From Streptomyces antibioticus (lineage in GTDB: Bacteria; Actinomycetota; Actinomycetes; Streptomycetales; Streptomycetaceae), in assembly GCF_001514065.1 (NCBI RefSeq), contig NZ_KQ948422.1, forward strand, positions 1-64,000: DNA of 64,000 nucleotides, given 5' to 3'. Shown piece after piece: positions 8,996 through 22,800 of this stretch. Position 1 is the stretch's first letter. The number at the start of each line of letters is the position of its first letter. A program made the translations under genes and the position numbers. Below the pieces are notes generated by a model. The model was not told the origin of the DNA. It was given only the letters and a program-made list of their open reading frames with translations, and made no database searches.

Positions 8996-10035
8996 CCTTG
9001 CCGGCCCTTTCGGATGCCCTCGATGCTGCGCAGTTGGTGGCTCAGCCCGAACTGCTGAGCCACCTGTGCCGCCTGGTCGAGGACGGAGAGCCCATCATTG
9101 CGGGTCGCCGCATCCGACAGAAGGATGTGCGCGTAGGCGGTGTCCAAGCGCACGCGTTGCATCGGGGAGTCGACCGTGCCGGTGGTGCGCGCGATGTCGA
9201 TGTAGTGCAGGGCCTGGTCCAGGTGGCCGGCGCCGCGGTGGGCGAGGGCGAGTTTCTGGTGTGCCACGGACCAGTCCTCCGGCTCGCCGAGTTCCTCGAA
9301 CTCGCAGGTGGCAGCCGCCATGACGTCGGTGGCGTAGTCGTTGTCGCCCCCCTTGCTCAGCGCGGTACCCACCCACAAGCGGGCACGGGCCCTGTCCCGT
9401 CGGCTCAGGCACTCGTCCCGGGCGAGCTGCTCGTAGCGGCGGGCAGAGGCTTCCAGCTGGCCGGACATCTCCTGCACCACGGCGAGGGACAGTTCGATCT
9501 GGGCCACCCGGCGCGGGATGTCGAGTTCACCGAACATGCCGCGGGCGGTCAGGTAGGACTGGCGGGCGGAGAGCGGTCCCAGAATCGCTCCCTGGTCGCG
9601 TTGCAGATCGCCCAGTAGCACCAGGGAGCGGCCGTACAGGTACAGGCCCTTGTCGTCGAGATCGTGCGGGTCATGGCGGCCCAGCCAGCGGTTGAGGAGC
9701 ACCGAGGCGAAGGGGAAGTTCTGTCGGCTCACGCAGACCACGGCACGCTCGATGTCCTCGGTCCACGTCTCATAGTCCGCCGGCCGCGCGCTCCTGCGCT
9801 CCGGGAACAGCAGCGCCTCGAGGCGAGCGTGGGCAGCGGAGTCGGCGCGGGCGAGCGCGGTGTCGAGGATGGCCTGGGTATCGGGCCTGGGCTGCGTTGC
9901 GGCGCCCAGGCTCTCCCACTTGGCCACCGTGCGCAGAGCCACGCCGAGGTGGTCGGCGAAGGCGCGGGTGCTCATGCGCAGCGCGGCACGAAGGGCGGCC
10001 GCCTCCCGACCACTCCACTGCTGCACGCTGACCAC
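8992..10035 (-). CDS. XRE-family regulator with C-terminal TPR-like repeats
   Basis: About 347 residues. An N-terminal helix-turn-helix covers residues 8-40 (RMSTRAFADHLGVALRTVAKWE). A long alanine/leucine-rich helical region of TPR type follows, as in Streptomyces regulators that respond to small ligands or peptides. GTG 10035 was chosen because GGAGGT lies five bases upstream. It heads the leftward operon with the ydcF-like and wbqC-like genes, and diverges from the rightward operon starting at 10155. It is therefore the likely regulator of both, acting at the 119-bp gap. Confidence 0.75.
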   Translation of the reverse strand: MVSVQQWSGREAAALRAALRMSTRAFADHLGVALRTVAKWESLGAATQPRPDTQAILDTALARADSAAHARLEALLFPERRSARPADYETWTEDIERAVVCVSRQNFPFASVLLNRWLGRHDPHDLDDKGLYLYGRSLVLLGDLQRDQGAILGPLSARQSYLTARGMFGELDIPRRVAQIELSLAVVQEMSGQLEASARRYEQLARDECLSRRDRARARLWVGTALSKGGDNDYATDVMAAATCEFEELGEPEDWSVAHQKLALAHRGAGHLDQALHYIDIARTTGTVDSPMQRVRLDTAYAHILLSDAATRNDGLSVLDQAAQVAQQFGLSHQLRSIEGIRKGRQG

Positions 10036-10154
10036 GACTGACCTCCTTCCCTCACGTATCGAAGCACTCTCGGTGACAGTGCGGGCCGGAAGTGCAACGG
10101 AAGTACAACAGCAGGGCATTTCGAGGCCGTTCGCGACAGCCGACGCTCTAGGTC

Positions 10155-10559
10155 ATGGACGACGAACCCCTCACCGAACGCCGCCCGGTCACCGGCCCGC
10201 TCGTCTTCGGCTACCTGCGCCACATCACCGGCGTCACGTCGCGGCTCGCCGCGCTGACCGGCTGCCTCACCGAGTACTGCCATCTCCACGAACTGACCTT
10301 GTGCGGCGTCTTCACCGACCGCGAACCGGCCGTCCTCCTCCACTCCCCCGCCTTCATCGGCCTCCTCGACGCGCTCGAACTCTCGGACACCTACGGCGCC
10401 GTGATCCCCGTGCTCGGCCATCTGGGTCCCAAGCCCATCAACGCCGAACGCAGGCGGCGGATAACGGCGACGGGCGCCCGCCTGATCACGGTCCGCTCCA
10501 CCAGGCAGGCGCCAAGTAACGCGCCCTCCATGCGCCTCACCCAGCGAGGAGGAACCTGA
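10155..10559 (+). CDS. Resolvase-like small protein, truncated relative to recombinases
   Basis: Encodes 134 residues: LVFGYLRHITGV near the start, a central LTLCGVFTDRE strand, then IPVLGHLGP and RRRRITATGARLITV. The layout recalls the catalytic domain of serine recombinases. The catalytic serine segment and the DNA-binding part are not evident, so recombinase activity is doubtful. It is the first gene of the rightward operon. Its TGA overlaps the next ATG by one base (TGATG at 10557-10561). Confidence 0.5.
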   Translation: MDDEPLTERRPVTGPLVFGYLRHITGVTSRLAALTGCLTEYCHLHELTLCGVFTDREPAVLLHSPAFIGLLDALELSDTYGAVIPVLGHLGPKPINAERRRRITATGARLITVRSTRQAPSNAPSMRLTQRGGT

Positions 10560-10990
10560 TGTCCCTGAGAGACGCGCTGCGCCGGGCCCCAACGGTCGGC
10601 GACATTCCCACACTGCGCCTGCTGCGCGTTGGCGACGGCTGGGATCTCGTACGAACGCCCGCAGAGATCGGGTTCCTGGCCCTCACTCACCTGCGCGCCA
10701 CCGACGCCGCCGTGGGCCCGGTCCTCTACGACAGTCCCAACAAGCGTCTCTACTACGCCATCCAGACCACCAGCGCCGACGGCGGCTGGGAAGGCCTGCC
10801 GGTCCGGCGTCTCTCCAGCAACTCCTGGCTCGTGGCTCCGGGCCTGGAGGTGATGGACGACTGGTTCGGCGGATGGTGCGAGCTACCCGACGACGACACG
10901 CTCACCGACCCCGATGCTCTGCGCACCGCGCTCCAGCAGGCATACCTCACAGCCCTCGGCCACCAAGCCCCGTCCGGCGCCTGCCGCTAG
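10559..10990 (+). CDS. Hypothetical protein
   Basis: 143 residues with no family I recognise. It is mixed alpha/beta with no signal peptide or membrane segment. Tryptophans and acidic residues gather in EVMDDWFGGWCELPDDD near residues 98-114. GAGGAGGAACCTG directly precedes ATG 10559, a strong ribosome site that also spans the upstream stop, so it is translationally coupled. It ends 32 bp before the aaRS-like gene and belongs to that operon. Confidence 0.6.
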   Translation: MSLRDALRRAPTVGDIPTLRLLRVGDGWDLVRTPAEIGFLALTHLRATDAAVGPVLYDSPNKRLYYAIQTTSADGGWEGLPVRRLSSNSWLVAPGLEVMDDWFGGWCELPDDDTLTDPDALRTALQQAYLTALGHQAPSGACR

Positions 10991-11022
10991 GACCCATCCG
11001 CCCCACACCCAAGGGGGACCCC

Positions 11023-12144
11023 GTGACAGCCCACCCCGTCTCACCCAACACCGTGCTCGCCAACGCCCTGCTGCGCACCGAAGACGTCCTGACCCCCCGC
11101 ATCCTGGCCACCCCGCCGACCCGGATCGTCCTCGTCGTCGGCACCCAGATCAACGGCGCCCCACACTGCGGCACCTCCCTCGTCCAGTCCCTGGCCTTCG
11201 CCATGGCCGCCCGCCTGGGCGACCGCTTCGGCATCCGCACCGACGTCCTCTTCAGCGCCCTCGACAACGCCCCCTACCAACAGACCACCGACCCGCTCAG
11301 CGGCCACCGCTACCAGCGCGCCTACGCCCAAGCCGTCGACGAACAAACCCTGACCGGCCTCATCGACGCCCTCTACGAGCCCCTGTTCACCGCCCTGTCC
11401 CAACGCCTGGGCGTGCCCTACGACGTCCAGACCTACACCCAGCAGCAAGCCGGCGAGCACTTCCGCCGCACCTGGTTACGGCTCCTGCCCCACCTCGACG
11501 CCGCCCGCTGGTGGCTCGCCCCCTCCACCGGCACACCGCATCTCCGGGTCCCCTGCCCGCAGCCCGGCTGCGGCTGGGCCGAAAAACACGCCGAGCGCAC
11601 CCGCGTACACCTCACCGACCCCGAGACCGCCACCGTCGCCGCCGTCTGCCTGCATCACGGCCCCTACCAGGCCGCCATCACGCCCACCGCCGGCGCCTAC
11701 CTCGACCTGGCCACCCTGTACCGCAACCTGGTCAAGGAACTCGCGCTGACCAACCCGCAGGACGGCGGCACCCTGCACGTCATGGTCAAGGGCGGCGACT
11801 GGCTCTTCGGCTCCCTCCTCATCGACGAGGCCCTCCAAGCCGTCGGCCTCACCCGCGCCCAGCTCCCCGCCCGCCTCTTCTGCCCCCAAGTCGTCACCGA
11901 CACCGGCGCCAAACTCTCCAAATCCCTGATCCGCGAAGGACACGCCGCCTTGCCGACCGGCGCCGCGGACTGGATGCTCGACACCCGACAGTGGCCCGGC
12001 AACGTCACCCAATACGCCGACCAACTACTGGCCCTAACTGAGACGATGCTGTCCGAACCCCGCCACTTCTTCCGCTCATACTCCGCAGCGGAGATCGGCC
12101 GCATGATGACCGCCCCAGCACCCAGGAGCATTTCCGTCCCATGA
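11023..12144 (+). CDS. Class I aminoacyl-tRNA synthetase-like protein
   Basis: 373 residues. An N-terminal HIGH-type nucleotide-binding signature (GTQINGAPHCGTS, near residues 35-47) and a later TGAKLSKSL (near residue 300) match the HIGH/KMSKS pair of class I synthetases. Between them lies a cysteine/histidine cluster (VPCPQPGCGWAEKH and AVCLHHG) that could bind zinc, as in class I LysRS. It is shorter than housekeeping enzymes and no anticodon-binding domain is apparent. It may therefore make aminoacyl adenylates or aminoacylate a non-tRNA acceptor (inference). GTG 11023 has AAGGGGGA upstream. It overlaps the ASCH gene by ATGA. Confidence 0.62.
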   Translation: MTAHPVSPNTVLANALLRTEDVLTPRILATPPTRIVLVVGTQINGAPHCGTSLVQSLAFAMAARLGDRFGIRTDVLFSALDNAPYQQTTDPLSGHRYQRAYAQAVDEQTLTGLIDALYEPLFTALSQRLGVPYDVQTYTQQQAGEHFRRTWLRLLPHLDAARWWLAPSTGTPHLRVPCPQPGCGWAEKHAERTRVHLTDPETATVAAVCLHHGPYQAAITPTAGAYLDLATLYRNLVKELALTNPQDGGTLHVMVKGGDWLFGSLLIDEALQAVGLTRAQLPARLFCPQVVTDTGAKLSKSLIREGHAALPTGAADWMLDTRQWPGNVTQYADQLLALTETMLSEPRHFFRSYSAAEIGRMMTAPAPRSISVP

Positions 12145-12491
12145 CCGACGCCACCGCCCGCGTCCGCGAACTCAACCTCTACCGCCCCTACTTCGACCTC
12201 GTCGCCGCAGGCACCAAAACCATCGAAGTACGAGTGAAATACCCCCACCTCGCCGACCTCACAGCAGGCGACACCATCCGCTTCCGCATCAAGGGCACCG
12301 ACGAGACCTGCGAGGTCAGGGTCATCAGGGTCACCGAGTACGCCGACTTCGCAGCCCTCCTCGACGGCGAAGGACCAACCAACGTCAACCCGTCGGCAAC
12401 CCGCGACCAGCAACTGACCAACATCCGCGCCATCTACCCACCCGAAAAAGAAGCCCTCGGCGCCCTCGCCATCGAAATCGCTCTGCTCTAA
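12141..12491 (+). CDS. ASCH-domain protein
   Basis: 116 residues showing the ASCH/PUA-like beta-barrel pattern: ELNLYRPYFDLVAAGTKTIE, then VKYPHLADLTAGDTIRF, with the conserved GxKxxE near residues 27-32. ASCH domains bind RNA or modified nucleosides, and some are ribonucleases or amidohydrolases. It is translationally coupled to the aaRS-like gene through an ATGA overlap, which suggests the two act on the same RNA or nucleotide substrate. It ends 45 bp before the first repeat of array 2. Confidence 0.78.
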   Translation: MTDATARVRELNLYRPYFDLVAAGTKTIEVRVKYPHLADLTAGDTIRFRIKGTDETCEVRVIRVTEYADFAALLDGEGPTNVNPSATRDQQLTNIRAIYPPEKEALGALAIEIALL

Positions 12492-12535
12492 CCAGACCCC
12501 GCTCCCCACAACCGCCGGTACCGCCTGTTCCAGCG

Positions 12536-13478
12536 GTCCACCCCCGCATCGGCCGGGAGCACAGCGTCCAGGACCGCACCAGGACGCAGGTCTACGGTTC
12601 ACCCCTGCGTCGGCGGGGAGCACTTCGCCACCGGAACATCCACCTTGATCCGGGGCGGTTCACCCCCGCGTCGGCGGGGAGCACGCCGAGTAGCCGGTCT
12701 TCCGGCACAGCTCGTGCGGTCCACCCCCGCGTCGGCGGGGAGCACGTCGCCGAGGGCACGGTGTATCCCGAGCACGACGGTCCACGCCCGCGTCGGCGGG
12801 GAGCACACCGTGCGGTTCACCGACGTCGACGGCACGGTCGGTTCACCCCCGCGTCGACGGGGAGCACTTCAACGCGTCCTCGGTTTGGCCGGTCTCCATC
12901 GGTTAACCCCCCGCGTCGACGGGGAGCACTCGCGGATGGAGGCGCGGAATTCCTTGGTGATCGGTTCACCCCCGCGTCGGCGGGGAGCACTACGTCCCTG
13001 AGGTTCGCGGCGTTCGTCTGCACGGTTCACCCCGCGTCGGCGGGGAGCACATCTGTCCGCCGCCGGCCATCCGTCAGCCCAGCGGTTCACCCCCGCGTCG
13101 GCGGGGAGCACCCGCCGGGCGTCCCGCCGATTCAGGTGGAGTGCGGTTCACCCCCGCGCCAGCGAGGAGCACCAGCCCTCGTGGCCGTAGAAGGTGCCGA
13201 TTGGCGGTTCACCCCGCGTCGGCGGGGAGCACCAGGTCGAGGTCGAGACTGACGACAACGGGGCGGGTTCACCCCCGCGTCGGCGGGGAGCACTACAGCC
13301 GACTGTCCCGGATGATCTGCAACGCCGGTTCACCCCCGCACCGGCGGGGAGCACCGGCCCTGACTGTCAGAAATCCCCACCTCTGACGGTTCACCCCCGC
13401 GGCGGCGGGGAGCACGCCGCTTCCCAATCCGCAACGTGTGATTCCCACGGTTCACCCCCGCATCGACGGATAGCACTG
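12536..13478 (-). CRISPR. CRISPR array 2, type I-E, 16 repeats
   Basis: Sixteen repeats from about 12536 to 13448, at 60-61 bp spacing. They have the same orientation and handle (GTGAACCG on the minus strand) as array 1. The right end lies only about 20 bp from the cas6e stop, with no room for a leader, so the array must be transcribed from the cas operon. End repeats are the most mutated: CATCGGCCGGGAGCAC at the left, CATCGACGGATAGCAC at the right. There is no sign of fresh leader-proximal repeats. Confidence 0.97.
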
Positions 13479-13499
13479 CCGGATTGAGTAGCCGAGCTT

Positions 13500-17046
<3,547 letters not shown>

Positions 17047-17054
<8 letters not shown>

Positions 17055-18618
17055 GGGCGATCTCCCCTCGTAGTTCGGCCGGGGCCCGGTTTTCGGACAT
17101 GCCATCCTCGAAGCTCCGCAGCGCCCTGGCCCGGGCACGGTAGTTCCGATCGCTCGGCGGCAGCACGTCCAAGCGCTGCAGCAACTGGGTGTGCGCAGTT
17201 TCCCGCAGTTCCCGGGCATAGGTGATCAAGGGCTCGGAGACCGGGTCGTCCTCTTCGGGGCCGCGGTCGACGACCTCGTCGAGCAGTTCGTGGAAGGGCT
17301 CCTCGGCCGAGGGCCAAAACGCCCACCGGGCATCAAGCCGCGCCACCTGGCCGGGCTCATCCGCGGCCCGCACAGCCGGAAACGCCGTCTCGGCGGCCAG
17401 GACGGCAGCATGCTTCAGGCGTTGGGCGATGTACTCGGCGATGTCGGAGCCGCGTCGTGAGGCCCTGAACAGGTGGGCGGCCATGCCCGGCGCGTAGGGG
17501 TAGGCGCCGTGAATCCAGGCCACCGGCAGCGCCTTGTTGGCCACCAGGCCCACCGCCCACAAATGGTAGGGGGCGCCGGTCCCGGTGCGCTCATACGGCA
17601 GCGAGCGCAGCCGCGCGTACATGCCCGCCCGGCCGTCCCGGACCGCGCTGTACAGCGCGTGCGCCTGCTGCCACAAAGCGCGGGTGGGAGAGGGCCACAG
17701 CGGCTTTCGCACCCCGCTCAGGGTCTGGCCGAACACCGCGTCCTGCAGATGGAGTTCCTGGTCGAGCTCGAGCACCTCACCGGCTCCGATCAGCACCCGG
17801 TCGACTACAAACTGCCCCTGCGGTCCCCGGCCCGGGCGCAACAACACCGACCGTCCCAACGCGCTGTGCAGGTCGGCGGAGCTGCGCGGAACACGGGGTA
17901 CGGCCTTGTCCTTGAAAGTGCGGCGCTCGATCGGCCCGGTGGTCCAAGAGGTGTTGAGCGGATCCCCTGGTGCTTGCGGCGGGTAGAGGTTCAGCCGCAG
18001 GGTCTCCCCCAGCGTCTGGCCCAGGGCAATGACGCGGATGCGACCGGTGAGCCGTCCGGCGGCAAGATTGGTTACTTTGGCACCGAGCCGCTGCCCGGAC
18101 ATGCGGGCCCGTCCGTAGAGGCCGTACACGTGCTGGGTGAGCGTGGCGCGGAAGGCGTCGGCGGCCGGCAGCGGGTTGTCCCGCTCGAGGTGGTGGTGGT
18201 CAAAGTGCTGGTTGTAGTCACCGGCGTGCTCGATGACCAGTTGCGCTGTTCCCGTGCCGCTTTCGCGTAGGTCCTCGGCAAGGCGGGAGTTCTGCAGCAG
18301 GGGCGCCGTGGGGTGGAACAGGTCCCAGGCGTCGTCCGGTTGGCGCGCCAGCCAGTCGGCGGCCGCGGCGAGATCCTGCCGGTCCATGATCCAGACCCGC
18401 CATTCCTTGTCCGAGGCCGGGCAGGTTCCGGACGCGAAACAGATGGCCAGCAGGTGTTCGATGACGGCGACCGTCTCTCCCGGCGATGCACAGTCCAGGG
18501 CGGCCAGGTCATCGGCTCCGGCCAGCAGTGCGCACAGGGAGTGGTAGGCGCTGGCCCCGTCAACGGTCACTGTGGGGATGCACGGCGCGCGACGCGGGTC
18601 CCAAGAGGGACGAGGCAC
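17047..18618 (-). CDS. casA: Cse1 (CasA/Cas8e), Cascade large subunit
   Basis: 523 residues from GTG 18618. Cse1 recognises the PAM and, in standard systems, recruits Cas3. The N-terminus SWDPRRAPCIPTVTVDGAS aligns with the usual 'FDxxxRPWIPV' opening, but the normally aromatic Trp is Cys. Further family segments are DDAWDLFHPTAPLLQNS and NQHFDHHHLERDNPL. The frame is open to 18996 and ATG 18738 is an alternative start, but no start has a good ribosome site. No cas3 lies upstream. The gene diverges from the STAND NTPase across about 1.2 kb. Confidence 0.9.
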
Positions 18619-18796
18619 ACCGGGCTCGGGCGGGGGGTCTTCTAACAATTCTTCGTTACCACTTTCTCGATCACGAACAGCGACTACGGCAATGTCTGGG
18701 CGGGAATCAGGGGCACGGTTCGGGCCGACGGGTCGCATCCACCACAGGTTCGTCCCGCGGATCGCTGGTGTGCCCCGCTTTGATGAGGCGGAGCCG

Positions 18797-18870
18797 TCCC
18801 CGCACACGCGGGGAAGACCGCAGACGGAACCCTCGTGGCCGTCGACGGGCCATTCCCGCTCCATGCGGGA
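18797..18870. repeat. Solitary CRISPR-repeat-like hairpins upstream of casA
   Basis: GTCCCCGCACACGCGGGGAA at 18796-18815 looks like the stem-loop of a canonical Streptomyces I-E repeat of a different type from arrays 1-3. About 57 bp later, TCCCGCTCCATGCGGGA (18854-18870) forms a second imperfect unit. The spacing is not exactly 61 bp and the second unit is weak, so this is a possible relic of a fourth array or of an anti-repeat regulatory element. Confidence 0.4.
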
Positions 18871-19021
18871 CGGCTCTCCGCTGCTCGGTCCCTCCCTTTC
18901 CTTATGACGGCACAGCTGTTGACGTGGAGTCGGCCGGGCTGGGGTTTTACAGTGATGTCTGCCGAGCGATCGGCCACCACGGCAGTCCCGCTGCATCGGC
19001 CATGCCGGTGCGGCGAGCAGC

Positions 19022-19055
19022 GGTTCGCGGGTGTGTGCGCACGCACCCGCGAACC
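19022..19055. terminator. 12-bp perfect hairpin in the cas-STAND divergent region
   Basis: GGTTCGCGGGTG pairs perfectly with CACCCGCGAACC around a 10-nt loop that itself contains the palindrome GTGCGCAC. There is no U-tract. It may be a terminator or an operator. It lies between the casA start and the 33-residue minus-strand ORF. Confidence 0.6.
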
Positions 19056-19071
19056 CTCCACAGCCGGGTGG

Positions 19072-19108
19072 GGCCGTTCTTGGCGCATGTATCGCGCCAA
19101 GAACGGCC
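19072..19108 (-). terminator. 15-bp perfect hairpin terminator after the 33-aa ORF
   Basis: GGCCGTTCTTGGCGC pairs exactly with GCGCCAAGAACGGCC around a 7-nt loop. It begins two bases past the TAG of the small minus-strand ORF (19111-19212), so it should end that transcript before casA. Confidence 0.75.
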
Positions 19109-19110
19109 GT

Positions 19111-19212
19111 CTACCACCAGCGGTCAACAGCGGTGCCGACCACCGCAGCGACCACGATGAGAACCAGCTCCCATCCGTGGCGTCCCAGCCACTCACGTGC
19201 GGCTCTTCCCAT
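19111..19212 (-). CDS. 33-residue single-span membrane peptide
   Basis: Reads MGRAAREWLGRHGWELV and then a hydrophobic run (LIVVAAVVGTAV) ending DRWW. A basic amphipathic N-terminus and one membrane span are evident. GGAGG lies five bases before the ATG, and a 15-bp terminator follows the stop directly. That makes a complete short transcription unit, too small for usual gene callers. Function unknown. Size and layout fit either a small regulatory membrane protein or a type I toxin-like peptide (inference). Confidence 0.6.
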   Translation of the reverse strand: MGRAAREWLGRHGWELVLIVVAAVVGTAVDRWW

Positions 19213-19508
19213 ACAACCTCCGTCTCGAGGCCTCCCGCCCTGCGGTCGCAGAGCAGGGGGCCGCCGAGACGGCCGTCACGGGAACCCGCACGTCACACTT
19301 TGTACTCCAACTCGCCCACCGGACGCGGGCGTTCAGCGAAAGTCACTGAACCCAGATCCGGGGACGGATCCCTTGTGCAAGTCGACTTCCGGGTGGCTGC
19401 CCTGCGCCTTCGCCAGCGCGAGCATCCAGGCTGCCAGGCGCCGGCGGCCCGTGGCGCAGGAACGGGCGTTCCGGCCCCTCCGGCGTACGTACCCGGGGAG
19501 AATGCCTC

Positions 19509-19685
19509 TCACCGTGACCGTTGACGGACGAGGATGGTGAGGGTAGTACGTGCGTCTTTGCGGCGTTCGGGGGTGGGGGCCAGAACAGAGACGAGAGCCA
19601 CGACGAGCAGTACACCCGCATACAACAGGCCTGCGTATGCGCTCACGGCGGCTGCGCCGTGTAGGAGTTGAGGAAGGACAGACAC
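19509..19685 (-). CDS. 58-residue small membrane protein
   Basis: GTG 19685 follows AAAGGG at good spacing. The peptide starts VSVLPQLLHGAAAVSAYAGL, has one or two hydrophobic stretches (LLYAGVLLVVALVSVLA), and ends with a basic tail TPERRKDARTTLTILVRQRS. I recall similar short proteins with a 'TPERR+DA' tail in Streptomyces genomes, of unknown function. It lies 130 bp upstream of, and divergent from, the STAND NTPase, and upstream of the 33-residue ORF on the same strand. Confidence 0.6.
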   Translation of the reverse strand: MSVLPQLLHGAAAVSAYAGLLYAGVLLVVALVSVLAPTPERRKDARTTLTILVRQRSR

Positions 19686-19815
19686 GAAGCATCCCTTTGT
19701 CTGAGCCAGAGCGGCTGGATGGGTGGTGACGGCTCCACCCTCGCGACAAGGCCCGAGTCGCCACGAGTTGCAGCATCCACAAAATTGTGATTTCCGCAGC
19801 TCAACGAGGTGATAT

Positions 19816-22800
19816 GTGACGGCACCGGCTGGATTTTCGGCTGGTTGCGAGTCGGGAGGCGCATCGTTGGACAGCACCGGTACCGGCGCCCGCCGCGCGC
19901 TAGGAGGCATGCTCACAGTGCTGTGGGAGGAGGCGGCCAGCCCGCCGCCGTCTCGGATGCAGCAGCTCGGGGTGAAGGCATCCACGTGGCGCAACTGGCG
20001 CAGCGGGGCATCGGCCCCCTCACCGGCCAGTACTGCACTCTTCTGGTCTGTCGTAGCGCAGTTGGAGGAAGCAGTTGGCCGCGCCGTGTACTCACACGCG
20101 CAGTGGGAGTCGGCTCTACATGACGCCCAGCAGGAAGGCTCACAAAGACAGCATCAGCAGATCATTGACTTCCGCCGGAAAACGGGCAAAGACCTCCGGT
20201 TTGTTCGGCCTCACCAGCCGGCCCTGGACGCGGACATCGGCGACCTAAGCGAGCGCAGCAGTGAACGCGCCGCCATGAACAGGTTCATCCACGAATCCCG
20301 TTCCGCTACGCCGTCTTACCTGTGCTGGCAGGCCGACACCCCGGTCGGCAAGACCACACTGCTTGCCGACTACGTTCTTCGCCCACCGCGCTACACCGAC
20401 GTCCTGAACTTCTTCATCTCCCCCACGCACGGCAACACGCGGGCAGACTTCGAGACGGAGATGGCGCTGCAGCTCACGTTGCTTCTGCAGCTGTCCGAGT
20501 CGAGCGCCCCTTCCAGCATCCGCGGCCCGCGGCAGTGGCGACGTCTCTTCGCGGCGGCCGCCGCGAAAAGCGTGGCGCACGGGCGCAAACTGCTGCTCGT
20601 CGTCGACGGCCTGGACGACGACGTGGCCTGGTCGGGCACAGCAGGTGGCGATGCTGCACCACCGTCCCGAAACCGGGGCAACCGCCGGTCTGCCGACGGC
20701 AGTATCGCCGCACTCCTGCCGCTCGCGCCGCCGCCGGGCATGCGCGTCATCGCCTCCTTCCGCCGCTGGGGGCACGGACCCCACGACCTCCCCAGGTCGC
20801 ACCCCCTGCAGCGGCCTGAGCACAGACGCACGCTGCAGCCCATCGCCGGGCTCCGCCCGCTTCCACGCACGGCGCCAGGCCCGCCTCTCAAAGGCACACA
20901 CGACACAGTGGCCCGCCTGCTGGCCGTCGCTGGCGGCGGCTTGCATGCCACCGACCTGGCGGAACTGACTGGCCGGCCACTCGAGCAGATCACCAGCGTC
21001 CTGCAAGGACCCCAGGGACGCACCATCATGATCGACGATGCGGTGTTCGAGACCTATCGTCTGCAACACCCTGATCAGGAAGCGGCGGTGCGCTGCCGCA
21101 TGGAGGAGACCGCGCTCGCCCGACACACACAGCAGCTGCTCGACTGGTGCGAGCGCTGGCGTACGTCAGGATGGCCGGAACAGACCCCCCTCTACCCCTT
21201 GGTCCATCAGCTGCGCCTCCTCGCCGATACAGCGCAGCGCGCTGCCTACGTCTTGGACTGGCCCCGGCTGGAGCGACTAGCCACGACCGCCGGACCGGCC
21301 GCAGCTCTCGCGCAACTGGACACCTTTGCACTCGAGATCAGCACCGAGGAACCCAGCTCAGGCAGCCTGAACGTGCTCGTGCCGCTGGCCTGCGCGCGGG
21401 CCACGCTTTGCGGCAAAGCGCAGGAGGTTCCCCGGGGCGCTGCCGGTCTTCTCGTCCGGCTCGGCCAGGCGCAGCGGGCCCGGAGCCTGGCCCGCTCCGC
21501 GCCGACCGCGCAGATGAGGGCCATCCACCTCGCCGACGTGGCCGTAGAGATGGCCCGGGGCGGACAGACGGCAACAAGCGTCGCCGTCGCCCACGAGGCC
21601 GCCGACTGCCTACCCCCCTTCCACCCGCTACACCCGCAAACCGCCCGTGACCCAGCAGCCCACTCCCACCTCCTCGACGCCGCCAGGAGCTTGCTGGCGC
21701 TGGATCTACCCCACGCCGCTCACCCACTCCTGCGGGCCGTAGTAGGTGATCGCGGTGCCGAGATCGAAACCCGGTGCGCAGCAGCCGCGATGCTCCACAC
21801 CGCGCACGATCCACAGGCCACCACCGCGCTGATCGACCACGTACAGTCCCTGTCCGAAGGCGGACTGCGAGAGCGTGCCGCCGCCGTAGAACTGTGGGGG
21901 ATCCTGGCACGGGCCATCCCGACCTTCGGCAGGTATGCAGGCGACCGGATCGAGGCCCTCTGCGCCGACCTCGCCCCCTCGGAGGGACTCGGCTCCATCG
22001 AGGTGCTGGCCCTGGCAGCCTCCGCCCTGGCACAACTGCCAGCCAGGCGACACAAGAAGGCCGGCATCCTGCTGCGCCAGGCACTGGCTCAGATCGCAGC
22101 CGCTCTGAGCGACCCTGCCACCTTGTCCGCCGACGACCACGCCTACCTCAGCCGGGACCTGGCGGGTGCACTCGCCCACCTCACACAGGCAGTCGACGCT
22201 GCCGGCACCGGCCGCGGCGCCCTCACCGACATCGACCGCTTGCTGCAGGCGCTGCCCGAGCACCTGCGCACCGGAATCCTCGGGGACACCATCGCCGAAC
22301 GCGCCCAGTTCCTCGCACACACTGCTGCCGAACGCCGGGCCACTGAAGACGCAGCCGCCACGACAAAGACCCAGCAGAGAAAGAACGCGCAGCGCCGCGC
22401 CAAGCAATGGATGCTGGCGCCAGCACAATTCGCCCCACCCACTGGAGCGCAACCCGAAGAGACTGCAAGGAAGAACAGCCTCACCGCCACCCGGCGCACA
22501 CCCACGCACCCAGCCACCTCGGCCCTACCGGACCCAGCCGACCCCGCTGCGCTGGTCCTGTCAGCCGAGGAGCACCTCACCACTGGCAACCTCCACAGTG
22601 GCCGCGAACTCCTCGCAACCGCCCTCCAGCGCGCTTCCACGCCCTCGACATACGCGCCGACAGCACAGCAGTGGACGGCAGACCTCGCTCAAGCCCTGGG
22701 CGTGGCCGGAGAGTTCGAGCACGGCGAAGCACTCGCCAGCGAAGTCGCCGACATGAACAACCGTGTGCGTCACCTGGCAGCCCTCTCACTAGGCTGTGCC

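Noticed and set aside
10155-10559. Active serine recombinase
   Set aside because: The resolvase-like layout is visible, but the catalytic serine region and DNA-binding domain are not, so I kept only 'resolvase-like'.
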